Position numbers and translations under genes: made by a program. A DNA stretch of 64,000 nt from Cupriavidus sp. (GTDB taxonomy: Bacteria; Pseudomonadota; Gammaproteobacteria; Burkholderiales; Burkholderiaceae): NCBI GenBank assembly GCA_031180665.1, contig JAPSLP010000011.1, positions 1 to 64,000 of the forward strand, read 5' to 3'. This document shows positions 25,705 through 34,151 of the stretch, one piece after another; position 1 is the stretch's first letter, and each line of letters begins with the position of its first letter. The notes under the pieces were generated by a model. It worked only from the letters and a program-made list of their open reading frames with translations. It ran no database searches and had not been told where the DNA came from.

Positions 25705-25787
25705 GTGGGCGCAAATCGGCGCTATCGCGTCGCCGGCGCTCGCCGTAGACTGGCGCCCGCTATCTGATCCGCCACGGAGACCATGAG

Positions 25788-27167
25788 ATGACGCTGATCC
25801 TGACCCACGCCGACGTCCTGGTGACGATGGACGCGAACCGTCGCGAGATCGCCGACGGCGCGCTGGTCGCGGAAGGGCCGGCGATCCGGTGGGTCGGCGC
25901 CACCGCCGACCTGCCGGCCGCCTGGCGCGCCCGCATCGACGATGGCAGCGCACAGGTGCTGGACATGCGCGGCCATGTGGTGCTGCCCGGCCTGATCAAT
26001 ACGCACCACCACATGTACCAGAGCCTGACGCGCGCGGTGCCGGCGGCGCAGGATGCGGAATTGTTCGGCTGGCTCAGCGAGCTGTACATGCTGTGGGCCA
26101 ATCTGACGCCGCGAATGATCGCCGCGTCGACCCGTACCGCGATGGCCGAGCTGATGCTGTCGGGCTGCACCACGACCAGCGACCATCTCTATCTGTATCC
26201 CAACGGTGCGCGGCTGGACGACGCGATCGAGGCGGCAACGCAGATGGGCATGCGCTTTCATGCGGCACGCGGTTCGATGAGCGTGGGACGCAGCAAGGGC
26301 GGGCTGCCCCCCGATGCGGTGGTCGAGCAGGAGGAGGCGATCCTGCGCGACAGCCGGCGGCTGATCGAGCAGTACCACGATGCCTCGCGCCACGCGATGC
26401 TGCGCGTGGTGCTGGCCCCATGTTCGCCGTTCTCGGTGTCGCGCGAGCTGATGCGCGAATCGGCGGCGATGGCGCGCCACTATGGCGTCTCGCTGCATAC
26501 CCACCTGGCGGAGAACGACAACGACGTCGCGTATTCGCTGGAGCGCTTCGGCATGACGCCGGCGCAGTATGCCGAGGACCTGGGCTGGGTCGGCCACGAT
26601 GTCTGGCACGCGCACTGCGTCAAGCTCGACGCCGACGGCATCGCACTGTTCGCGCGCACCGGTACGGGCATCGCGCACTGTCCCTGTTCCAACATGCGGC
26701 TGGCTTCGGGCATTGCGCCGGTGCGTGCGATGCGCGACGCCGGGGTGCCGGTCGGGCTCGGCGTCGACGGCAGCGCGTCCAACGACGGCGCGCATATGCT
26801 GGGCGAGGCGCGCCAGGCGATGCTGCTGCAACGGGTGGGCCATGGGCCGGCGGCAATGGGCGCGCGCGAGGCGCTGGAGATTGCCACGCTGGGCGGTGCA
26901 AAGGTGCTGAACCGCGACGACATCGGCGCGCTGGCGCCGGGCATGTCGGCCGACATCGTCGCCTTCGACATGTCGGCGGTCGGCTATGCCGGCGCCGGTC
27001 ACGATCCGGTTGCCGCGCTGGTGTTCTGCACGCCCGGCACGGTGTCGATCAGCGTGATCAACGGCAGGGTGGTGGTGCGCGACGGCGTGCTGCTGAGCGC
27101 GGATCTGCCGACGGTGCTGACGGAGCATCGGCGCATGGCGCGCGAACTGGTTTCGGCGCGGCGGTGA
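25788..27167 (+). CDS. Amidohydrolase, probably 8-oxoguanine deaminase
   Basis: A zinc-dependent deaminase or chlorohydrolase of 459 residues from the amidohydrolase superfamily (cytosine deaminase/AtzB-TrzN-like). Metal ligands are visible: the HxH in GLINTHHHMYQSL, His in THLAEND, His in WHAHCVKL, and Asp in LGVDGSASND. The PCSPFSVS and HCPCSNMRLASG segments fit 8-oxoguanine deaminases and hydroxyatrazine-type enzymes. The assignment to 8-oxoguanine rests on recalled similarity (Pseudomonas PA0142 type); guanine or a triazine-like substrate cannot be excluded. It is preceded by its likely LysR regulator. Confidence 0.78.
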   Translation: MTLILTHADVLVTMDANRREIADGALVAEGPAIRWVGATADLPAAWRARIDDGSAQVLDMRGHVVLPGLINTHHHMYQSLTRAVPAAQDAELFGWLSELYMLWANLTPRMIAASTRTAMAELMLSGCTTTSDHLYLYPNGARLDDAIEAATQMGMRFHAARGSMSVGRSKGGLPPDAVVEQEEAILRDSRRLIEQYHDASRHAMLRVVLAPCSPFSVSRELMRESAAMARHYGVSLHTHLAENDNDVAYSLERFGMTPAQYAEDLGWVGHDVWHAHCVKLDADGIALFARTGTGIAHCPCSNMRLASGIAPVRAMRDAGVPVGLGVDGSASNDGAHMLGEARQAMLLQRVGHGPAAMGAREALEIATLGGAKVLNRDDIGALAPGMSADIVAFDMSAVGYAGAGHDPVAALVFCTPGTVSISVINGRVVVRDGVLLSADLPTVLTEHRRMARELVSARR

Positions 27168-27231
27168 TCGTCGTTGGGTCGGCGCCGAACCCCCGGCGCT
27201 GTAAATCGCTGCCCGATCCGGGCCCAAACAA

Positions 27232-27264
27232 AAAGGCCGGCGCTGCGAAGCAGCCCGGCCTTTT
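27232..27264 (-). terminator. Terminator of tRNA-Lys copy 2
   Basis: On the minus strand a GGCCGG/CCGGCC-type stem with GCTGC...GCAGC extension, followed by TTTTTGTTTG. It matches the terminator of copy 1 and also faces the end of the amidohydrolase gene. Confidence 0.82.
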
Positions 27265-27277
27265 CTACAATATTCGC

Positions 27278-27353
27278 TGGTGGGGCGTGAGTGACTCGAA
27301 CACTCGACCTACGGATTAAGAGTCCGCTGCTCTACCAACTGAGCTAACGCCCC
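27278..27353 (-). tRNA. tRNA-Lys (anticodon CTT), copy 2
   Basis: Same 76 nt as the copy at 24488-24563. The promoter-proximal leader (CCGGACTT-type bases and CGTTG before the tRNA) and the terminator are also shared, so the whole transcription unit was duplicated. Confidence 0.96.
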
Positions 27354-27366
27354 AACGAAGTCCGAG

Positions 27367-27394
27367 ATTCTAGCATCATTTGCAAAGTTGTCAA
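27367..27394 (-). promoter_or_regulatory. Sigma-70 promoter of tRNA-Lys copy 2
   Basis: TTGACA, 16 bp, TAGAAT on the minus strand, a near-consensus stable-RNA promoter. The -10 box is the same as in copy 1; the -35 box is better. Confidence 0.8.
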
Positions 27395-27567
27395 ATCCCG
27401 GCATGGCATATCGCTTCGGTCCGCGTGACAGAATTTGCGCGCGCCGATGGAACTCGGGATGGCGCCGGCAGTCTCGGCAGATGACCGATCTTCGCAAAGG
27501 ACTTTTATGCGACGTCGGCGGGACCCATGTTAGGATGCCCACTCACTTGCAATGGAGGGCTGTACCG

Positions 27568-27831
27568 ATGGAGATCAAATTCCAGGAGCAAGATCGTTAT
27601 GACATCAATAACGAGGGCTTGCTGTTTCACGCCATTGTCGACGGCCAGAAGGTGACCTGCGTGGTCACGCGCGAGGCATTGTGGGAAGGATTCAGCGCCG
27701 ACCAGGTGCTGTCGCTCGAAGAAGCATTCCGCGCCGGCCGCGATACCATCGAACGCGCCGCTGTCGTGTTGATCGAACAGGGCGTGCCGCAGCCCATCGT
27801 GGTCAAGCGCGCGCACGTGGCGCCCGTCTGA
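27568..27831 (+). CDS. DUF1488 family protein
   Basis: A soluble 87-residue protein starting MEIKFQEQDRYDINNEGLLF, with IVDGQKVTCVVTREALWEGF and a helix LSLEEAFRAGRDTIERAA. These match DUF1488, small proteins of unknown function. The frame opens 60 codons upstream, but GGAGG lies 9 bp before this ATG. It stands alone, divergent from the tRNA-Lys copy 2 and convergent with the SulP gene. Confidence 0.82.
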   Translation: MEIKFQEQDRYDINNEGLLFHAIVDGQKVTCVVTREALWEGFSADQVLSLEEAFRAGRDTIERAAVVLIEQGVPQPIVVKRAHVAPV

Positions 27832-27921
27832 GCAGGGGCGCCCGCACCGGGCCCTACGGTCCCGGCAACAGGGCGCGCTGCGGCTGGACCCAGTCTGGCG
27901 CCGGTTTCATACCGGCGTTTT

Positions 27922-29820
27922 TCATTTCCGCTTCGCCGCTTCGAATGCGCCAGCCGTGGCTTCCGGTTCGGTCGCGTCATCCCCTCCGTCCGCCTTGGTC
28001 TGCTGCATTGCCTGCAGCGGTCGTCCCGGGTTCCCCGGCGTCGCAGCCTCATGCGGACATTCCTCGAACACCCGCACCGTACATGTCGCGCAGATCTTCG
28101 GATCCAGCGTAGGCACGATGCTGTGCAGGGCGTGCCGCTTGGTGGCGAAGATATGGTCTTCGCCGAGCTTGGTGATAAAGCCGGTTTGCGCCCAGGTCTG
28201 CAGCACCTGCGTGCGCGGACGATGGAAATAGAGGTCGCCGCCCAGCGCGCGGCGCTCCGCCAGCTCCGCTTCCCACATTTCCGCGCCGGCCAGGTCGATG
28301 AAGTTCATGCTCTTGGTCATGGCCAGCAGCCGCGTCTGCGTCGGCATCTGCGCGCGCGCCTCGTGCAGCCGGTCGGTGACGTATTGCACCGCCCCGAAGA
28401 AGATCGCGCCTTCCATCCGGATCAGCTTCAGCTGCGGGCATTCCGGCTGCGGGCGGCGCAGTTCGTCCAGCGGCGTGAAGCGGCGGTCGGGATCGTCGGC
28501 GTCCGGTACCAGCGTGCGCACCGCCGGCCGCGACGTGCGGTACAGATAGGCGACCAGCGACAGCACCGTGCCCAGCAACACCGCCATTTCGAGCCGGATC
28601 ACCAGCGTGGCGGCGAAGGTGCCGAGCGCGATCGCGAACTCCGTGCGCGAGAGCCGCGCGATGCGGCGCAGGCGCGCGAAATCGAACAGGCCCCAGGCCA
28701 CCAGCAGCAGCATCGCGGCGATCGCCGCCAGCGGAATCTGCGCCAGCAGCGGCGCACTGACGGCGACCAGCGCCACCAGCAGCAGGGCGGAGAACACGCT
28801 GGCCAGCGGCGTCTGCGCACCGGCCTCGAAATTCGGCATCGAGCGATTCAGCGAGCCGCAGGAGATATAGGCCGAGAAGAAGCCGCCGGCGATGTTCGAC
28901 AGCCCCTGGCCGATGAACTCCCGATTGGCGTCGATGTGCTGGCCCGACCGCAGCGCGACGGCCTTGGCGATCGAGATCGATTGCCCCAGCGCGACGATCG
29001 TCAGCGCCGACGCGATGCCGAGCAGATCGGATAGGCGGTCCCAGGGAGCATCGGGAATGCGCAAAGGCGGCACGGCCGCGGGAATCGGACCCACCACGTC
29101 GACATGATGCGCGCCGCCCCAGCCGCTGCGGTTCAGCAGCCACGCGCACAGGAAGCCGGCCAGCAGCCCCAGCAGCATGAACGGCAGCCGGCGCGAGACG
29201 CGCTTGACCGCCAGCGTGACGGCCAGCGTCACCGCGCCCACCGCCGCCGCGCTCCAGTTGATCGTGGCGGCATGCTCGAAAAGGTGGCGCACGACCCCGA
29301 AGGCGCTGGTGCCGGTCGGCACCTGCAGCCCGAACAGATCCTTGAGCGCGTACAGCGCGATCAGCGACGCCGCGCCGCAGGTGAAACCCAGCAATACCGA
29401 CGGCGAGATGAAGTTGGCCAGCGAGCCGAGCCGCAGTGTGCCCACCGCCAGTTGCAGCACGCCGACCAGGATCGTGACGACCAGCGCCAGATTGATGTAC
29501 TCCGGACTGCCGGCGAAGGCGATCGGGCTGAGCATCGCGAACAGCGCCAGCGAATTCGCATTGGTCGGGCCGGACATCACGTGCCAGCTCGAGCCGAACA
29601 GCGCGGCAACGATGCAGGGCACCACCGCCGCGTAGATGCCGTATTGCGGCGGCAGCCCGGCCAGCGTGGCGAAAGCCACGCCCTGCGGCAGCACCAGCAC
29701 CGCGCCGAGCAGGCCGGCCAGCAGGTCGGCGCGCAGCGTCGCCGCGGTGACGCGATGGCGCCAGGCCGGCAGCAGCCGTTGCCAGCCGCGCACGGGGCGG
29801 CTTGCCGCGGGCGCGGTCAC
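27922..29820 (-). CDS. SulP-family anion transporter with STAS domain
   Basis: An inner-membrane anion permease of 632 residues. The N-terminal transport core (about residues 30-430) has the family segments LLAGLLGAVLVLPQGVAFAT, AGLPPQYGIYAAVVPCIV and FGSSWHVMSGPTNA. A STAS domain follows (about 450-560, MEGAIFFGAVQYV to MNFIDLAGAEMW). The last 60 residues form an unusual tail with three close cysteines (CATCTVRVFEEC) and a charged end. Translation starts with GTG; an ATG 8 bp upstream opens a three-codon frame whose TGA overlaps this GTG. Substrate (sulfate, bicarbonate or other) is unknown. Confidence 0.9.
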   Translation of the reverse strand: MTAPAASRPVRGWQRLLPAWRHRVTAATLRADLLAGLLGAVLVLPQGVAFATLAGLPPQYGIYAAVVPCIVAALFGSSWHVMSGPTNANSLALFAMLSPIAFAGSPEYINLALVVTILVGVLQLAVGTLRLGSLANFISPSVLLGFTCGAASLIALYALKDLFGLQVPTGTSAFGVVRHLFEHAATINWSAAAVGAVTLAVTLAVKRVSRRLPFMLLGLLAGFLCAWLLNRSGWGGAHHVDVVGPIPAAVPPLRIPDAPWDRLSDLLGIASALTIVALGQSISIAKAVALRSGQHIDANREFIGQGLSNIAGGFFSAYISCGSLNRSMPNFEAGAQTPLASVFSALLLVALVAVSAPLLAQIPLAAIAAMLLLVAWGLFDFARLRRIARLSRTEFAIALGTFAATLVIRLEMAVLLGTVLSLVAYLYRTSRPAVRTLVPDADDPDRRFTPLDELRRPQPECPQLKLIRMEGAIFFGAVQYVTDRLHEARAQMPTQTRLLAMTKSMNFIDLAGAEMWEAELAERRALGGDLYFHRPRTQVLQTWAQTGFITKLGEDHIFATKRHALHSIVPTLDPKICATCTVRVFEECPHEAATPGNPGRPLQAMQQTKADGGDDATEPEATAGAFEAAKRK

Positions 29821-30028
29821 CGGGGCATCGCGGGGACGGCGTCCCGCGGCAGGTCAGTGGCGCCGGCGACGGTCGTCAGGCGGGCGGGAGCAAAAGCGAA
29901 GGAAGGGAACGATTGCACGGCTTGCATGGCGGGCCCGAGGGCTGCGCGCCGGCTCGTTGGCCGGCGCGTCGATGGTGTCTCTGCCCCGCATGATAAGCGA
30001 TGCCACCGTCATTCGAAAAAACCCGGGA

Positions 30029-30934
30029 TCAGCCCAGCCGCATCGTGGCGACGACCGGCGTATGGTCCGACGGCTGTTCCCAGGTGCGCGGCGTGCGGTC
30101 GATTGCGCAGTCGGTGCAGCGCTCGCGCAGCGCCGGCGACAGCAGGATATGGTCGATCCGCAGGCCGGCATTGCGGCGGAAGGCCAGCATGCGGTAGTCC
30201 CACCACGAGAAGCTCTTCTCCGGCTGCTCGAACAGCCGGAAGGCATCGGCCAGGCCCAGTTCGAGCAGCGTCTGGAAGGCGGCGCGCTCCGGCGGCGAGA
30301 CCAGGTTCTGGCCTTCCCACTTCTTCGGGTCGTGCACGTCGCGATCCTCGGGCGCGATATTGAAGTCGCCCAGCAGCGCGAGCTTCGGATAGCGCTGCAG
30401 TTCCTCGCGCAGCCACGCGGTCAGCGCCTCGAGCCAGCGCAGCTTGTAGGCGAACTTGTCGCTGTCGGGCGCCTGACCGTTGGGGAAATAGGCGCAGACC
30501 AGGCGCACGTCGCCATAGGTGCCGGCGACCACCCGCTGCTGTGCGTCCTCGAATCCCGGGATATTGCGCACCACGTCGGTGGCGGCCGGCATGGTGGTGT
30601 TGCGCGCCAGGATCGCCACGCCGTTATAGGTCTTCTGGCCGACGAAGATGCTGTGGAAGCCGGCACTCTCCAGCTCCGCCAGCGGGTACTTGTCCTCGGG
30701 CAGCTTCAGTTCCTGCAGGCACAGCGCGTCGATCGGCGTATCGGCGTTCTCCTGCGCGATCAGCCAGTCGAGCACCTGCGGCAGCCGGATCTTCAGCGAG
30801 TTGACGTTCCACGAGGCGATCCGCAGCGTGGCCGGCGCGGTGGCCGGCACCGGCGGCGGCAGCGTGCTGCCGGGGGCAGGTCCCGCCGCGGCGCCGTCGA
30901 TGCCGGCCAGCAGGTCGTCGGGCGCGCCGCTCAT
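30029..30934 (-). CDS. xthA: Exodeoxyribonuclease III
   Basis: AP endonuclease and 3'-5' exonuclease of base-excision repair. The 301-residue protein has the EEP nuclease core: the Asn in ASWNVNSLK, the metal-binding Glu in LCLQELKLPED, the Asp/Asn pair in LLGDFNIAPEDRDV, RIDHIL and the catalytic SDHTPV near the end. About 37 Ala/Pro-rich residues precede the core, longer than in E. coli. Its ATG overlaps the prlC stop by 4 bp, so it is coupled to the peptidase gene. Confidence 0.94.
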   Translation of the reverse strand: MSGAPDDLLAGIDGAAAGPAPGSTLPPPVPATAPATLRIASWNVNSLKIRLPQVLDWLIAQENADTPIDALCLQELKLPEDKYPLAELESAGFHSIFVGQKTYNGVAILARNTTMPAATDVVRNIPGFEDAQQRVVAGTYGDVRLVCAYFPNGQAPDSDKFAYKLRWLEALTAWLREELQRYPKLALLGDFNIAPEDRDVHDPKKWEGQNLVSPPERAAFQTLLELGLADAFRLFEQPEKSFSWWDYRMLAFRRNAGLRIDHILLSPALRERCTDCAIDRTPRTWEQPSDHTPVVATMRLG

Positions 30935-33015
30935 GCCGCCATCCCGCCGTGGCGCAGCAGCGCATCGATCTGCGGGGGCCGGCCGCGGAACGCGGTGAAC
31001 GATTCCATCGCCGGACGGCTGCCGCCGACCGACAGGATCTCGCGGTGATAGCGCGCGCCGGTCTCGCTGTCGAGCACGCTGCCGGTCAGCTGCGCCGCTT
31101 CCTCGAAGGCGGCGTAGACATCCGCCGACAGCACCTCGGCCCACTTGTAGCTGTAGTAGCCCGCGGCATAGCCGCCGGCGAAGATATGGCTGAAGGTATT
31201 GGGCCAGCGCGACAGCGCGTACTGCGGCACCACGTGGATGCGATCGTTGATCTCGCGCGACAGTTCGAGCACCGACTTGTCGCCGTCCGGATCGAAGTCC
31301 GTGTGCAGGTGCATGTCGAAGGCCGAGAACACGATCTGGCGCAGCGTCATCATGCCGTTCTGGAAATTCTTCGCCGCCAGCATGCGCTCGAACAGCGCGC
31401 GCGGCAGCGGCTCGCCGGTATCGACGTGGCGCGTCATGTCGGCCAGCACCTCGTACTCCCAGCAGAAATTCTCCATGAACTGCGAGGGCAGCTCGACCGC
31501 ATCCCATTCGACGCCGTTGATGCCGGACACGCCCAGCTCGCCGACCTGGGTCAGCATGTGGTGCAGGCCGTGGCCGAATTCGTGGAACAGCGTGATGACC
31601 TCGTCGTGCGTGAACAGCGCCGGCTTGTCGCCGACCGGCGCCGAGAAGTTGCACGTCAGGTAGGCGACCGGCGTCTGCACGCTGCCGTCGCCGCGCTCGC
31701 GGCGGCCCCGCGCGTCGTCCATCCAGGCGCCGCCGCGCTTGCCTTCGCGCGCGTACAGGTCCAGGTAGAACTGCGCGAGCAGCGTGCCGTCCGGGCTGGT
31801 GACGCGATAGAAGCGCACGTCCTTGTGCCAGGTCTGCGCCTCGTCCGGCGCGATGCGCACCGAGAACAGCTTCTGCACGACGCCGAACAGGCCTTCCAGC
31901 ACCTTGGGCTCGGGGAAGTATTGCTTGACCTCGTGTTCCGAGAAGGCATAGCGCTGCTGGCGCAGTTTCTCGGACGCATAGGCGACATCCCACGGCGCCA
32001 GCTCGGCCAGGCCCAGTTCCTTGGCAGCGAATTCGCGCAGCTCGGCCCAGTCGCGCTCGGCGTAGGGGCGGGCCTTGGCGGCCAGTTCGTCGAGGAAGCG
32101 CAGCACTTCCGACGGCGAATCGGCCATCTTGGGCACCAGCGACACCTCGCCGTACGAGCCGTAGCCGAGCATGCGGGCTTCTTCACGGCGCAGCGCCAGT
32201 TGCTCGCGCATATTGGCGGTGTTGTCCCAGTCGGCCTGGCCGGTGCCGTACTGCGGGCTCAGCTCGGAGGCGCGCGTGACGTTGGCCTCGTACAGCGTCT
32301 GGCGCAGCGCGCGGTCGTCGGCGTACTGCAGCACCGGGAAGTACGAGGGGAAATGCAGCGTGAACTTCCAGCCTTCCTTGCCGTCCTTGGCCGCGGCCTC
32401 GCGCGCCGCTTCGAGCGTGTCGGGCGGCAGGCCGGCCAGGCGCGCCGGGTCTTCGATCACCAGCGAATAGGCGTTGGTCGCGTCCAGCACGTGGTCGGAG
32501 AACGCCTTGCCCAGCTGCGCCTGCTGCTCCTGGATCTCGGCAAAGCGCGGCTTCTGGTCCTGCGGCAACTCGACGCCGCCGAGGCGGAAGCCGCGCAGCT
32601 CGTTGTCGAGCAGCTGCTTGCGGGCCGGGCTCAGCGTCGCGTATTCGGGGCTGGCGGCCAGCGCCTTGTACTTTTCGTAGAGCGCCAGATTCTGGCCCAG
32701 CGAGGACCAGAACTCGGTCATGCGCGGCAGGTTTTCGGCGTGGGCCTGGCGCAGCGCCGGCGTGTCGGCGACCGAGCTCAGGTGGCCGACCACGCCCCAG
32801 GCGCGGCCCAGCGGCTCGGTGGCGTGCTCGAGCGTGTCGACGGTATCGGCCCACGTGGCGGGCCGCGCCGGATCCTCGACCAGCGCGACGGCGCGTTGCG
32901 CCGCTTCGAGCAGCACGTCCAGTGCCGGGCCGATATGCTCGGGGCGGATCTCGGCGAAGCGGGGCAGGTCGCTGAAGTCCAGCAGCGGGTTGGCGTTCTT
33001 GTCGGCTTGATCCAT
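30931..33015 (-). CDS. prlC: Oligopeptidase A (M3 family)
   Basis: A cytoplasmic zinc metallopeptidase of 694 residues that degrades short peptides, including cleaved signal peptides. The active site TLFHEFGHGLHHML contains HExxH, and the C-terminal HIFAGGYAAGYYSYKWAEVL segment is typical. Similarity to E. coli PrlC runs through the whole length, from NPLLDFSDLPRFAEIRPEHI. An upstream ATG would add 18 residues that family members lack; neither start has a strong ribosome site. xthA follows with a 4-bp overlap. Confidence 0.94.
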   Translation of the reverse strand: MDQADKNANPLLDFSDLPRFAEIRPEHIGPALDVLLEAAQRAVALVEDPARPATWADTVDTLEHATEPLGRAWGVVGHLSSVADTPALRQAHAENLPRMTEFWSSLGQNLALYEKYKALAASPEYATLSPARKQLLDNELRGFRLGGVELPQDQKPRFAEIQEQQAQLGKAFSDHVLDATNAYSLVIEDPARLAGLPPDTLEAAREAAAKDGKEGWKFTLHFPSYFPVLQYADDRALRQTLYEANVTRASELSPQYGTGQADWDNTANMREQLALRREEARMLGYGSYGEVSLVPKMADSPSEVLRFLDELAAKARPYAERDWAELREFAAKELGLAELAPWDVAYASEKLRQQRYAFSEHEVKQYFPEPKVLEGLFGVVQKLFSVRIAPDEAQTWHKDVRFYRVTSPDGTLLAQFYLDLYAREGKRGGAWMDDARGRRERGDGSVQTPVAYLTCNFSAPVGDKPALFTHDEVITLFHEFGHGLHHMLTQVGELGVSGINGVEWDAVELPSQFMENFCWEYEVLADMTRHVDTGEPLPRALFERMLAAKNFQNGMMTLRQIVFSAFDMHLHTDFDPDGDKSVLELSREINDRIHVVPQYALSRWPNTFSHIFAGGYAAGYYSYKWAEVLSADVYAAFEEAAQLTGSVLDSETGARYHREILSVGGSRPAMESFTAFRGRPPQIDALLRHGGMAA

Positions 33016-33114
33016 GGCTTGTTCGGTGGCGTTGGCGTTGACGGTCGGATATTCCGCAGCTGGGGGCATATCCGCGGTTTTCCAGCGGGTTTGCGCAGTG
33101 TACCGGCGCTCGCC

Positions 33115-33966
33115 TCAGCCTGCCGCGCGCTCGGCCGCCTCCAGCGTATTGACCAGCAGCATGGTGATCGTCATCGGGCCGACGCCGCCCGGCACCGGCG
33201 TGATATGGCCGGCCACTTCGCGCACGCCTGCAAAATCCACGTCGCCGCACAGCTTGCCGGCGTCGTCGCGGTTCATGCCGACATCGATCACCACCGCGCC
33301 GGGTTTGACCATGTCGGCCGTGATCAGGTTGCGGCGGCCGACGGCGGCGACGATCACGTCGGCCTGGCGGGTATGGGCGCCGAGGTCGCGCGTCTTGCTA
33401 TTGCAGATCGTCACGGTGGCGCCGGCCTGCAGCAGCAGCATCGCCATCGGCTTGCCGACGATGTTGGAGGCGCCGACCACCACCGCGTGCGCGCCGCGCA
33501 GCGGATACTGGATCGACTCGAGCATCTTCATGCAGCCATAGGGCGTGCACGGACGGAACAGCGGTGCGCCGGTCATCAGCGCGCCGGCGTTGGCGACGTG
33601 GAAGCCGTCGACATCCTTCTCCGGGGCGATCGCCTCCAGCACCTTGTGGCTGTCGATGTGCTTGGGCAGCGGCAGCTGCACCAGGATGCCGTGGATCTTC
33701 GGGTCGCGATTCAGTTGGTCGATGCGGGCCAGCAGCTCGGCTTCGGACAGGTCCGCCGGATAGCGGTCCAGCGACGAAAAGAAACCGTTGTCCTCGCACG
33801 CCTTGACCTTGTTGCGGACATAGACCTGGCTGGCCGGGTCCTCGCCGACCAGGACCACGGCCAGCCCGGGCTGGTGACCGCGTTCGGTCAGGCGGGCGGC
33901 ACGCTGGGCGGCTTCGGAACGGATTTGCTTGGCAAGGGCGTTGCCGTCGATCAATTGGGCAGGCAT
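33115..33966 (-). CDS. folD: Methylenetetrahydrofolate dehydrogenase/cyclohydrolase
   Basis: A bifunctional C1 enzyme interconverting 5,10-methylene- and 10-formyl-tetrahydrofolate with NADP+. The 283-residue length is standard. Motifs: the catalytic lysine region [26 protein letters not shown], the NADP-binding [17 protein letters not shown] and the end [14 protein letters not shown]. It lies 99 bp from prlC on the same strand. The gene upstream is the F-box-like protein, 185 bp away, an unusual neighbour. Confidence 0.97.
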   Translation of the reverse strand: MPAQLIDGNALAKQIRSEAAQRAARLTERGHQPGLAVVLVGEDPASQVYVRNKVKACEDNGFFSSLDRYPADLSEAELLARIDQLNRDPKIHGILVQLPLPKHIDSHKVLEAIAPEKDVDGFHVANAGALMTGAPLFRPCTPYGCMKMLESIQYPLRGAHAVVVGASNIVGKPMAMLLLQAGATVTICNSKTRDLGAHTRQADVIVAAVGRRNLITADMVKPGAVVIDVGMNRDDAGKLCGDVDFAGVREVAGHITPVPGGVGPMTITMLLVNTLEAAERAAG

Positions 33967-34151
33967 GGGCGGGGACGCAGAGGCGGCTGGGAGATGGAAA
34001 TCGGGGAGCGACACGATGGGCGGGCGGCACCTGCGCGGCATGCGCGGGGCGCATGACGGTGCATCGGGACAGCGCCCGCCGGGTCGCAGGGGTGACATTA
34101 TAAGGGGTCGCGCTGCGGCGGGACGGGCGCACGCCACCGGGCGGCGCAGCG

